DNA of 64,000 bases, from contig OZ017802.1 of assembly GCA_963969395.1 (NCBI GenBank), positions 5,458,501-5,522,500 of the forward strand, in the 5' to 3' direction. This DNA is from Pseudoscleropodium purum (lineage: Eukaryota; Streptophyta; Bryopsida; Hypnales; Brachytheciaceae). The position numbers and the translations under genes are program-made. Shown here in pieces: positions 48,593 to 60,000 of the stretch. The notes under the pieces are model-generated. The model saw nothing but the letters and a program-made list of their open reading frames with translations. It had not been told where the DNA came from and did not search any database. How positions within the stretch are numbered: position 1 is the stretch's first letter; each line of letters begins with the position of its first letter.

Positions 48593-51189
48593 AGGAATTT
48601 AGGACTGAGGGTGGCGTTGAATTTCGTACCTGAAATTCATGATCTCTGCATGCTTCCATAGTCCATACTCAGGAAACTCGCTGCTTTGTCAAGAGAGTTA
48701 CCGTGACACCCCCAATTGTTGCTCCTTCATGTGCTAGCTTGGCTAAAAATTTGAAACAAACTCTGCTGGCAATTTTATACATACAGGCATAAACAAGCTA
48801 TAAATATTTTTCGCTTATCAAGCCGAACCTCCCGTAGAGCTCTCTGCCAGCATGGGAATGCACGGGTTGGATGGAATCGTACGAGTGAGGAAAATTTAAG
48901 ATATTGTTTATGCAGTGGATTTGATTCGAGTAGGGGTAGTTGTGAGATTTGCAGGCAGGGACACTAGGGCTCTGCTTTCTGTTTTGTGCCGTTAAATCTA
49001 TCAACTTTTTCCTCTTGAATCATTCCACTGTACTGTACAAAAACTCCAGCCAAATTACTAGTGAAAGTAGTCTGGCAGAACAGGCTTTCAATGTGATGTT
49101 CATTTCCAAGTGCACTGATGTCCGCAGTCGTTGCAAGCGTAAATAGGTTGCGCGTTCTCGAGCAACACATTCATGCAATCCATCCCTATTGAAGCAATCT
49201 TTCTGTCAAGAGTTTCAGGGTCAAGGATCAAATGTCATTGTTGGTGTAACTAGATCAAGACAATTCGAAATTTGGAGATCTACCACTTCTCTCGATCAAA
49301 GAATGTGGTGAGGGAAGGATGGCCGGCTATGACTCTGAATCATCATCTCTGTTTCCTACGCGCATTTTGCTATGTGGCCATGAAAGTGATTAGAGAGAGT
49401 TGTAGTAGCGAACGAGTTGTGCACAATGTGGTCGAAGAGTAGTTGTAGTGAAAATCGATGTAAAAAGCAAGGTGACATCAACATTAGAGGAGGATGCTAG
49501 AGCTGGCCATAGAAGAAGGTGATTTCGGAATTGTATGGTGGAACGCATCTACCTGAGGGCATTCTGTGGTGTGAGGTCATTGACCTGGAGTCCCTGCAAA
49601 AATGTGCAGGAGATGATTTGTTTCGGAGTGATTCTTTGTTCCGAGTCAACTTTGTCAGCAAAGATCTCCCTGTCGCATCTTCTATACATTGCGAATTCTG
49701 TAGTGAAGACGATTCAATTGCGTTGAACGCAAGTTTTCTTCTGCAGCTTTAGAATGAAACCTGGTTATGTGATGATAGAGCAGACATACTTGATGGATTT
49801 CTGTAAAATATGTTCAGGAGGACTGATCTTTTGTCAGCGAAAATCTCCAGGTCTGAAGTCTGAACATTGCGAATACGGTAGTGAGAACCATTTAGTCGCG
49901 TGGAACTCAAGTTTTCTCCTGCAGCACTCGGAAGAAAACCTGGTCAATAACCGAGCAGACAGGAAGACTACGGATTTCTGGACAAAGAGGACTAAAGCTC
50001 CATTCAGAATTGTGGACTACTATAGAATTTGCGGCGTTCCAATTATGTTAGCGTTACTCTATATCCACGCGAAGCACACGATGACCAATTCAAACATGTT
50101 TCCTCGGTCGCGTGCATCTTTGGGCAGATGCGCGCGGCAGGTGGTCATGGAATTTACTCAGTGTATTTGTCATCCAACAACCTCGTAAATTTTCGGTTCA
50201 AACATCTTTGGCCCTACTACTGGTCTACTCATACGTGCTTAAGGATCCCTGTGCAAATATTGGAAATGTGTTCTAGTGCAGGGTTGAAGTCATCGAGCCT
50301 AGGAGATTGCTGCCACACACAGTAGAAGACTCCTTCACCAGGCATTGATCGAGACGAAGACACAATTCTGAAAGATTGCTGGAGTTTGGGATCCAGAAAG
50401 TTCCATTCAATTTAAAAAAAAAAGAAGAAACGGAAATAAATGATTGTCTTACACTGATTGTGTACAACTTGATTGGCCCTTGCCGCGGGCTTACAACAAG
50501 TATGAGACTAAACCCTAGGGTTGTCCCTCACTGCGTGCTGCCATGCTTGTCACTTTGTGCAAGCACTTTGATTCATCGACGAGTCTGGTCCTTAAATAGC
50601 TATTAGTTTGCTATTAATCGGTCATCTCTCCAGTCATTATACTACATTATCGCATGAAAGCATCCGATGTAATGGAAGCAAATGTTATCTGTTGCGGATC
50701 AGTTGTTGCCGCTCGAGGTTGGACTCGAACAGCTTCGACCGCATCACCATGTCGATGTTACCAGTCTTGGGCCACTCCATATGCCCTTTCATGCCACGAA
50801 TTATGTGCGTGTTGTTTGCTTTGTCCAGCGACTGCTGTTGTGACTTTTGATGCGGTGAAGATTCGGGGAGGACATGAGGAGTATGCCCGTTCGATAATTG
50901 CTGTGATGTTTGATCGTCCTCAACGTAAGCTTCTTCTCTCCACACTCCTTTCTCAACGTAGTGCCCGTTTGGCCTGCTCAATGCCACTATGTCCTGTCGC
51001 AAAGCACAACAGCTTTAGAATTGAGCATGATTTTAGAAGAAGTGTTCGTAAACCCTAACTCGGTGAGACAGAAGAGGTCATTCATGCTACATGCCACTAA
51101 GTCCTGTCGAGAAGGACAACAATTTTAGAATTGAGAATGATTTTTCGAGTAGTTTTAAAACCCTAACTCGGTGAGAGTGAAGAGAGAAT
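48593..51189. other. 3' flank of the coiled-coil gene, GC-balanced, no sure gene
   Basis: Several plus-strand frames (49519-49752, 49754-50188, 50654-51058) have no recognised family. The first two owe their similar endings (FLLQL and FLLQH) to the duplication at 49600-49982. This may be long 3'-UTR or an unrecognised gene. Confidence 0.3.
49600..49982. repeat. Tandem duplication, period 178 bp
   Basis: TTTGTCAGCAAAGATCTCC at 49651 recurs at 49830, CATTGCGAATTCTGTAGTGA at 49687 recurs at 49865, and AAGTTTTCTTCTGCAGC at 49731 recurs at 49909. Two head-to-tail copies with moderate divergence. Confidence 0.85.
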
Positions 51190-51200
51190 TTATGCTACCT
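50982..51200. repeat. Tandem duplication at the 3' end of the coiled-coil gene, period about 110 bp
   Basis: TGCCACTATGTCCTGTCG at 50982 recurs at 51092; CCCTAACTCGGTGAGA at 51053 recurs at 51161; ATGCTAC at 51083 recurs at 51192. The second copy reaches into the last codons and stop of the coiled-coil gene (stop at 51192-51190), so the unit probably arose from the gene end. Confidence 0.85.
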
Positions 51201-53335
51201 CATCGGTATGCGCGTATTCATCGACGCTGTCTTCAGGGTCTTGAGCGTGGACAGTGTTGCCATTCGCGTGGTAATGGTTGCCATCCTTACGGTGGCCCTC
51301 CCAGTGAGAATCGTCTCGGTCACCCTCTTCACAGTCGTGGAGGTCGTCCTCTTCATCGGATTCATGCGACTCGCTCACGTAGTCGGAGGCACTCTCGATT
51401 GACTCCTTGGCATCCTGAGAAGAGTTCATCCTAGCTAAATGAGCTTCACGATGATTTTCAATAATGTCACCTTCGCTGTCGCCTTCCCATCTACTGCCGA
51501 TTTCTTGCGAGTCGAGGGGGTTTCCCCAATATTGACCTTCCCCTGTTTCATCGTTGCTCATGTCCATGGTGTAGAGGTCGTGATCAGGTGAGGCGGCTTG
51601 GTTGAGAGCGATAGGCGGGAAGGAAGCCACAAGACCTCTCGGGTGCATTGCCGTGATGACATTGCGCAGAACCTCCGCTTCCTGTACGGCAGCGGCATTG
51701 GAGAGATCACCTCGCAAGAAAGATTCCAGCTCTGCGCGCATGACGTCGAGCGCGGCACTCTTCTCCTCAAGCGCCACTTTGGCTTCACAGAGCTTCATCT
51801 GTACACGTTCCTCCCGCCAAACCTCTGCTAATTGCAGCATACGCCGCTCCTCTTCAAGCTCATCTCGTACTCGCTCCGACTCACGTTTCAGTTCTTCTCT
51901 TTCCTGTTTGTCGTCGCCAATCTCGTGAGCGAGTTCATCGCACACGTCTTCCATCAGCTGGCGAGCTTTTCGTTCCTTTTCAAGCTCCTCGAGCGCTTTC
52001 GCAGCTGTCATGTTCGCCTCCACAAGCTCCTTGGTCATTTTGCGGTTCACAATTTCGAGCCTCCGCCTCACCTTCCGCTCCTCCTCCAATTCGTCTTTCA
52101 ATGCTTGCATATTTGCGGACATCATTTCTTGCATCTTTTCTTGCTCCTTGGCTTTCCAGCTGGCTTTCTCCTCTGACATCTTCTTCATGATGCTCTCCAT
52201 TTCTCGCCGATCAGATTTCTGCGTCTGCTCCAGGTCCTGTACACGAGCACGAGCTTGATCTAATTCTGTCTGTAATTTCGCCGTCAAACCTAAGCTGGAG
52301 TTATGCTGCTCTTCGAGAATACGTATCCTGGTCAAGACTTTCAGAAGCTCACTAGAAGTCGTCAGGGTTTCTGCCATCAGCTTCCCGTCACATTTCCTGT
52401 GGCTGGAGCGGGTCGAGTACGCCGGCGAATGTTGATGAAGCGTTTGGCCGTCAAGCTGCAGGTGAAAAATGGGTAAGCACAAAGGAAGTTTAAACTTGCA
52501 TAAGGACAGACTGCATCAACCAATACCGGTACGTCACAAAAATTCCAACACTAGATTCACATCTATAGAATTAGATATTGAATTCCACACCTGAATGGGT
52601 GCAGAAGTCAAACTATCATGAAATTTGGAAGAACGATGAGTGCAAAGGAATTCATGTATTGCAAAAATTTCGACTGCATCAACACTACCGGTACGTCACA
52701 AAAATTCCAACATATGCCGTAGATTTAAAGGATGTTCTTCGCACCTGAATGGATGCAGTAGCCAATTTATCGTGCCCATCACCCTTCTCCCCGTGGTGCA
52801 CATGTGAATGCGCAGCTGCCAAATGCTTACTAAAATTCCCGCTGCGTTTCCCATTGTCTGCTCCTGTCTGCTCCCATCCAAGCATTTTCCATTAACTTTA
52901 CAGTCACATCAAGGGTGTGATATTTGCAATGGGAAGGACTGAAAGCTCTACACTGACCTTCACATATTGCTGATAGGCAAACTTGCAGCTGCGAGGCGAG
53001 AAGTAGGAATCGGCTTGGGAACGAGGACTGGACATGTCGGAGATCCCTTTAGTAAGCCAATGCTGGCTACAGAGGCAGGCAGGGAGAGGGTGGTCTTGGA
53101 GCTCCCACAACGAGGCCGCGAGCTTGCGAGCCGACACAGGGGTAGGTCTCCCGGCAGCGGCATGCGCGGCGGCCGCAGCTGCAATGCCATCGTAGAGCTG
53201 GTTGTTCAATAACTTCCAACTCGGTACCGGCGTGCTGGGGCAACCCCTGCGCCCGCCGATGATGGCGCGCTTCACTCGCAGGCCTTGCGAGGGCCAGCCC
53301 GGCTCCAGCCCTCTCTTGTTCACTCCGTGTTGCAT
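51190..53335 (-). CDS. Coiled-coil protein, plant At1g50660/BRANCHLESS TRICHOME-like family (3 exons)
   Basis: Predicted exons on the minus strand: 53335-52958, about 52867-52745 and 52455-51190, all joined in phase 0, about 588 residues. Donors are AAG|GTCAGT and CAG|GTGCGA; the exon 3 acceptor is TTTTCACCTGCAG. The exon 2 start (after GGGAGCAG) is the least sure. Exon 1 has the family blocks GGRRGCPSTPVPSWK and VSARKLAASLWEL. Exon 3 has ELLKVLTRIRILEEQ, then a long heptad-rich coiled coil with ELDQARARVQDLEQ, ELEEERKVRRRLE, ELEKERKARQLMEDVCDELA, then VWREERVQMKL. The C-terminus is Asp/Glu/His-rich. The block order matches plant proteins such as At1g50660, whose relative BLT acts in trichome shape and cytoskeleton; function here is only inferred. 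The GTG at 53356 was rejected as start because ATG at 53335 follows in frame and an in-frame stop lies just upstream. Confidence 0.85.
52511..52800. repeat. Tandem duplication inside intron 2, includes the exon 2 end
   Basis: CTGCATCAAC plus CCGGTACGTCACAAAAATTCCAAC (in two runs) at 52511-52550 recurs at 52674-52712. CACCTGAATGGGTGCAG at 52588 recurs as CACCTGAATGGATGCAG at 52742, where it is the exon 2 end with its donor (minus strand). Offset is 154-163 bp. Confidence 0.8.
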
Positions 53336-53356
53336 CCTCCCTCCCTTTCTCTCCAC

Positions 53357-54960
53357 CTGAGCGCTCCGGTGTCAATTCAATCTTCTTCGCGCAATCTGCA
53401 CAGGCTCTACCCACATCTTGCGCTGCAGAAATGGGGCGGAGGTTCCTGCTTGGGAATCATCATCTCCCAGCCTGCTGTGGCTTCCGCGAGCAAAGGCACA
53501 CCATCCACAAATAGAAACTGTCTTCCCTTGCACGCACGGACATTCCAATATGGTGCCAATCCGCTTGTTGCAGGGCCAAAACAGCGTCCTAGCTTCTTCG
53601 TCTCCTAGATAACAAGGTTAGCAGTTCTTAGCCCACAGCCTGCAAGTGCTATCTCAGAAAAGCACTTGGCTATGGCCATGGCCATGGCTAAAGACCTCAC
53701 CGATGAAGGTCCAAGCATTTTCATCACCCTACGTCACGAGCGCTTGATCGAGAAAAGCCGACTACTCAATCAGAATGCTAAGGTCTTGTGGGGTATCTAC
53801 CAAGTGACCGAGTTTGCGATCTATTGCATCCTCGACAGCATAAGTCGGAGAAAACAAAGGCGAGAGAATTGGCGAACCCGAATCAAGGTACGCTCCTCCT
53901 CCTCCGCCTCAATGATTGCACGATCAGCAAGGTCCCTCCAATACCCTACGAGTCGTCTTCCTATTGCAAAAATCAGTCCTCCCGGAACCAAAAGTGCCGG
54001 AAAGCCTCCGACTCCGGCCGACCGTATGCAGAAGCGCAGAAAAATTAGTTTCAACCGAAATCCGGTGTGATCAACAACCCAGATAGTATAAACTAGAATA
54101 AAAGGTCTCAATCTCCTCCCGACACCATAGTAGCAAGAGAGCCTGATAGTACTCGTGGGATTGGTACTAAAGCGTACCAGAAGCCAGGAGCGGCATCCAG
54201 CTGCAACCGATCTCCTTCTAGCTAGTTCTATCTGTCTGTCTCTAACTCTCTCTCTCTCTCTCACGCTTCATCAAACTGGGTCCTCGTTCCGGAGAAACAA
54301 TCCAACGTTACGTGGAAAGCTCCCCGTTGATGCGGCATCTGGTGGATTGAATGAAGACCACGGCGCGGGACCCGAGGCAGCAGCATTGAAGGTCGGGAAT
54401 AATAATAATAATGATGCTGAGCAAGTCGAAGAGCGAGTCCATGGTGGGGTATCACACTAACTTACTGGTGGGGGTGCAGTGCTGCTGGCGGTCCCACAGC
54501 AAAGCAGCGACACGACCACTCAGCCTCTGCATTAACGTACAGGCTTTCTTTCATCAGCCCCTGCTGCTTTGCATCCCAGGCTTTCTTGTAAGTTTAACAA
54601 CACCTTACTCACTCCCACCCTAAAGCTAGGACCTTTATTACCTGCACCCGTTCTTCAATTCGAGTTCCGACACCCATTTCTTTTCTTTTCTGTTTTTTTC
54701 TTATAGAAACAAATGAAACGGAATTTCATTGCAAAGGCAAAATGCAGGACACCAGCCACTATCCACCCAAAAGATGGCACACACTATTCCACAAGTGGCC
54801 TGGTGGAAGACTGTAAAACAAACAACAAAGACAGAAATTCCTACAGTAGGTCTCTTTGACGTTGGCGGGCATAAATGTACGCAGAGTGGATGATAAATAC
54901 CTGCCCGTCAGGCAATCCTTAACTGAAACCCTGAGTTTTTGCAATAAAAAGAATGTCACA
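53357..54960. promoter_or_regulatory. Upstream region of the coiled-coil gene
   Basis: GC-balanced DNA between the gene start and AT-rich DNA. Contains a (TC)n run at 54247-54262, a (AAT)n run near 54399-54412 and CCATGGCCATGGC near 53675. It probably holds the promoter and 5'-UTR; no specific site was assigned. Confidence 0.35.
53666..54070 (+). CDS. Possible small basic protein, unrecognised
   Basis: A 134-codon frame, starting with four Met-Ala pairs, then KDLTDEGPSIFITLRHERLI and a hydrophobic patch, with an Arg/Lys/Ser-rich second half. It reads away from the coiled-coil gene. A splice donor-like site (AATCAAG|GTACGC) lies at about 53888, so it may be only a first exon. No family recognised; chance frame not excluded. 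Confidence 0.25.
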   Translation: MAMAMAMAKDLTDEGPSIFITLRHERLIEKSRLLNQNAKVLWGIYQVTEFAIYCILDSISRRKQRRENWRTRIKVRSSSSASMIARSARSLQYPTSRLPIAKISPPGTKSAGKPPTPADRMQKRRKISFNRNPV

Positions 54961-57840
54961 TTAGGCGACTTTTCAAAGGGAATTATCCCTTCAGGTCATG
55001 TTTTGGCTTTTGATTGAGAACGCAAGAGCAGTTCATAGGCTCTTGATTGATACTGCAAAAGTGATCATAGACTCTTGATTGGTAAAGCAAGGGTGTCTAA
55101 CAGTGCAAAGTGGATTTATTTTATTTACTTTTGTAAAGCTAAAGTTTTGGTTTTTTATGGCCATCACATTCAATCGTGTAGCCATTTCAGCTCATTTTTT
55201 AATTTCTTGAGGTTGCAGTTCTAAGAGAATGGTTCAAACAAATCACTGTAAAGTGCATTATAACAACTTCTAAATTATCGATATTACTCTCATCAATCTC
55301 ATACATGTAGTAAAAGGATCTCTCTTGAATTTGATATCTGGAAATTAAATGAAGTATATCATGTCTAATTTATATTCTTAACTTTTACTTCAAATTTTGA
55401 AAAAATTATTGTCCTTTGAAGTTGAGAATAATAACCCTAAAAAAATCATAGAAAACAACACTCAAATTTGGTTACTTCAAGTGATCAATACAAAAATGTA
55501 CTCCTATTGAATAAATTTAACATTTGTAATCAATATGGATTTTATTTTATTTTATTCAAAATTCGTAGTGCTTTTATTTACTTGTAATATAAATCACTTA
55601 TTTTTATAGAAGATATGTGATTTCACTTATGAAAAATAAAATAAAATAAATTTTATAGAGCAAAATCTATTCAATAAATAGTCATAAGCTCAAAGTTTGA
55701 TATGGTTTATCTTTATTCCCTAAGAACTTGCCCTAAAGATTGTAAGATATCTTTTCAAATTTTTTCATAAATAATTGAAACTCCTATATTCTAACAACAA
55801 CAACAATAACAACAAGGTTCATCAAGCTCCAAGGTTACATTAGAAAGATGTTTGGATGTCATTAGGGTTTAGCATGAACAAATGGGTGAAAAGGAGGGAA
55901 GATGATATTATGATACAATTTGCATTCTGTTTAGGGGAGTTGTAGTAGTGTTTTTTAAGGTGAACTTTGGCTAAAAAGTAATGCAATATTTCTTTGTAGG
56001 AATTTTTTGGCATAATATTCTTCCTTTTTTAATGGATGAAATCACTAAATTGCTACCAAATCTAGGAATAATATTCCTTTATTTGGGTTGAATGTACACT
56101 CTTATAGCTAAATATCATAGATAGTCCTTTTTTGCCTATTTGGTTTTGGCAAAAATTAATTGTTTTTTAAAAATATTGTAATTTCAAGAAATTGTAATGA
56201 TAAATGTCAAGAATCTTGAAAATTGACAATATTGATTGCCAAAATCAATGGAAGTATGTGAGTTTTTAGGGTTTAAGGATCCCACCAATTTCAATAAGAA
56301 TTAAATGACCAAGTTGTTTTAAAAAAGAGAAAAAGTTCAATCTTAGTAAAAAGACTCATTGTAAAGTCCAAAGATCATCTACTATCAAGAATTGTTTTGA
56401 TGGAAATATGACAAAATTTCTTCATTGAAATTCAATGAAATTGATGGATGGAGAGGTTGTTTTTATAATGAAATTCATTATCTCTCATGAACCCTCAAAG
56501 GATATGGGATAATTTGAAGATGAGAATTTGACCTCTCATTGTCAAAAAGTAATAATTATGTTCAAAGTAAAATTTTAGACCTCATTTTGGCATAGTGAAA
56601 TAACATTTTTTTTTTTAAATTACTGAGAAAAGTTGAGAAATAAATCTAACTTTCATCTTCAAAAATCAATTTGTGATTATAAGCCTCCAAACAAAAGTCA
56701 TGGACAATATTCAAAAGGAATGTTTGAAAATGTTATAGAAAATGTTCCTTCCAACTCCTCCTTGAAATTTATTCATAACTTTTGATTGGAGACTTAAAAT
56801 CTCAAAAGGATTTTTGGAGATGGAAGTTATCTCTATTTTCCACATTAATTCCATCCAAAAGTTCTTTTTGAAGTTATTATACTATGCCTAAATGAGGTCT
56901 AAAATTATACTTTGAGCACATTTCCTATTTTTGACTTAACTGTAAGCGGTTGAGCTCCTACTAATCCTAACTATTTTCTTATCCCACATGGGTTGTTTTA
57001 CCTTTTACCATCCAATTTGTATAAAGAGTTTTTCTCTCCTAAATTCACATATTGCCAAAGTTAAATATTATTAAATATTTGGGAGAGGGTGCTGAAATTG
57101 ATCAATTACTATGGGTAAATGGATTTTCGTCCATATATTCTTGGTTTCATCCATTCCTATGAATGTAAATAGCTTCATCACTCCAGTGAAGATTTCTTTT
57201 TCACTATTTAATCTTTAAACACCAAAGGAGTGACACTTGAAATCATCTTTTTCTATCACCATGTGAATCACTAGCCTCCAAACATTAGGAAAAATCTGAG
57301 CCTTGGGGGAAGGCCGTTAAAGTTTGATTTTTTGGCATGTCACAATGCAAGTACAAAAAAAAAATTAATAATATTTTTTTAAATGAAATTTTTTGAAAAA
57401 ATAAATTTTAAAATTTTAAAAATCTGATGTGGTGCTGACGTGGCACAAGTAGTGCCACATCAGTTGGGTTCATTGAAAAATAAAAAACAGTTTGAATTCC
57501 TCTTTAATTGCACTAGAAGATAACAGGTTGTTCAAAACTTGCAACCTTCCCAAGGGCTCGAATTTTTTGTAATGATTATAAAGTTAGTTATTGCAAGTCA
57601 AACTACTATAGGAGATCTTTCCTTTCCAAAACAAATTTTGAGGATGAATAATTACACTCCTGCTCTATACAATTTAATTACTTGTCATCCATCAGACACA
57701 AAATGTCCACCTTGGCATTGAAGGGTTAAATGCTCCCCCGTTCCCCCTCTCTCTCTCTTATTAAAAAGTGGAGTAACAAAGTTGGCCCTCCAAAATTGGA
57801 AGAAAAAAAATGGCCCCCCCTGTAAATAAATAAATGGGGG
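54961..57840. other. AT-rich DNA, nothing recognised
   Basis: TTTTATTTTATT runs at 55540 and AAAATAAAATAAA at 55635 are near-inverted. A hairpin with CTGATGTGG (57424-57432) and CCACATCAG (57454-57462) is present, a word common in plant foldback elements. No gene recognised. Confidence 0.35.
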
Positions 57841-58429
57841 TTCTGCATCCAGTCTTTCTGTGAGGAAGGTCCTGGGAACGAAGTTGACTCCACGGTCTTA
57901 GGTATGCTTAGGACGTGGCTTGGTCCAAATCAAGAGACAGACTCATGACTTGGTCAGACCTGGGTTTTGGACCCATTGGACGAACCGTAACTTGTTGGAG
58001 ACTGTAACAACTTAGTTCTGTTCCTGAGCCAGTTTTTTGCGGCAAAAGTTTTGATGAGCTCTTTCAACTCATTCATGAAACCTCAGTCAGTCCCTTTTTT
58101 GGAGATGCAGCAAAGAATGAATGAATGCTTGTTGACTGAGTTCGGTCTTTCTTCTTCTTCCTCTTCGACTTCAGTTTGGAAATGGATTCATTTGGATTCA
58201 GTTTCCTCAATTTCCTCTCAAGAAAGTCAGACCCCTGGAAGGACTTGATGCCTTCAACTGGCACAAAGGCACAAAGACCCAAAGACACACAATCTATTAT
58301 GCAAACACAGAAATGCTTAACCACTGGTACATTTCAAAGGACAGAACAAAAAAAAGGAAAAAAAATTCTTTGGTGGTTGGATTGGGAATTAGATTTGGAG
58401 CTTTATTTAAGCTTTCTTCCTCACGTTCA
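57841..58429. other. GC-balanced segment, no gene recognised
   Basis: Open frames of 60-85 codons on both strands (58051-58248 +, 58176-58433 +, 58073-58324 -) overlap and show no family. Confidence 0.25.
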
Positions 58430-59071
58430 TTGACTATGTTTTCAACAAAAACGGTTGAAAACTACCATTCTTAGTATAAATACCAACTTTTTGAAAAAAA
58501 AAACACTATTTTAAACACATAATATCATAAGAACTTGTAGTATGTTGACTTGTGAACATGTGGTAAAATTTTCATAAATTTCCACCACGTGGATTCAAAG
58601 ATATAAGCATTCAAATTCATTGAAATCATTTTTTTGACCCAATGAAAAACACGGCAACTGCACTTCACAAGCTCACTTTTCTATGCAAAAATGTTCAAAA
58701 TGTTGGTGCTTCTTTGGATTCATTTTCCTAAACAAGTTGGCCATGTGCTTGAAAATTTTCAGATCATTTGGAATTGTACAGCATATATGAAAAAAATGGT
58801 AAGTAGATAGTAGCTAAGAATGATTCAAAATACTAAATTGTTAAGAATTTAATTATGGAATTGAAAAATGCCACTCCTAATGGTTGCAACATTGTAATAA
58901 ACAACTTACATCCTAAGATTTTATTTTATTTCCAAAAATATTGAAAACTGAGTAAGATAAAGGACTTCAAGGTCTATTTTAGAGTAGACAAAGAATCCAT
59001 AATTGCCTACAAACAAAAAATCCTTATAACTTTTGACTCATTGATCAAAATGGAATTATTCAAAGCTTTCC

Positions 59072-59115
<44 letters not shown>

Positions 59116-59339
59116 CTCTAGAAATCCAATTTTAAATTTTTGTTTATGAAAAAAGTAATATATTAGGCTGTAACTTTTGACTCATATTTCCAAATGTCAT
59201 GAAATTTGGTGCATATCAAAGATATTCCTCATCTCCACCTTCTATTAAATTTGGGCCAAAAATAAGGAAATCTCTAGTTACACATACTTGCCTAATATTG
59301 CTATGTAGCCAAAAAAAAAAAATGCCGGTCCTTTAGGGA
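58430..59339 (-). mobile_element. TTAA element family B, left end lost
   Basis: Right end CTTTAGGGA then TTAA (59340-59343). The left end starts within the family at TTGACTATGTTTTCAAC, lacking CCCCTAAAGG. A (TA)n run of about 17 units at 59080-59114 has expanded inside it. Confidence 0.75.
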
Positions 59340-59343
59340 TTAA

Positions 59344-59569
59344 CCCATAAACAATGCCGAGGATGTATTTTGGTTGATGAATGACAAAGAACCTCTCTAT
59401 GCAAGATAGAAGCGCAACTATTTGTCCACCAAATTTGGTGTAAAAAGGGGAGATCTTCTACAATATTTTGACTTCCAATGAGTGCTTTCAGATTTTTATT
59501 TTTTTATAGCAACAATACACATAATACCAAAATGGATGATTTCTACGATCACTAGCCCATACTTAAGGG
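59344..59569. mobile_element. TTAA element (H), 226 bp
   Basis: TTAA at 59340-59343, shared with the family B element, and at 59570-59573. Ends CCCATAAAC and inverted CCCTTAAGT. Inverted repeat is short; single copy. Confidence 0.45.
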
Positions 59570-59617
59570 TTAAAGAATGCGGCCTCCATTACCACAATAG
59601 TCACCAAAACTACTCTA

Positions 59618-59904
59618 ATTACGGAAGTTTGTTCTTAAAGCAACCTTGTAAAACTTGATTGCATTTGGTGGGAAGTTAAATTCTTTAAAATAATTTTCAA
59701 TAAATTTTCATACAAAAAAAGTGGAATTGACGTTTGACCCAAATTGTTTCACATTATCGAACCTTTGCAAAATTGGTTACAAATTTTTGAAGTTGAAATT
59801 GGCAAGGGTCGCTTAAAGCAACCACCTCTTAAATGTAAATTGTTGATATATTGAAGGAAGCAAATGTACCTCTCTGTTAGTAGTCACTTTTAGAGCACCC
59901 TATC
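59618..59904 (+). mobile_element. TTAA element family F, decayed
   Basis: Right end GAGCACCCTATC then TTAT; left end unclear near TACGGAAG. The body aligns with 21509-21828 (GGAATTGACGTTTGACCC, GTTACAAATTTTTGAAGTTG). Confidence 0.6.
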
Positions 59905-60000
59905 TTATTGGACCAATAGGTGCATTCTTTGTTTTTGTATTGTTAACAATGAAAGCATTCATTGACCACTTTTTTAGACTCAATGTACTTCATGGATTAA

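Noticed and set aside
51602..52258. Plus-strand frames of 82-114 codons rich in Ser/Phe/Leu
   Set aside because: Antisense shadows of the coiled-coil exon.
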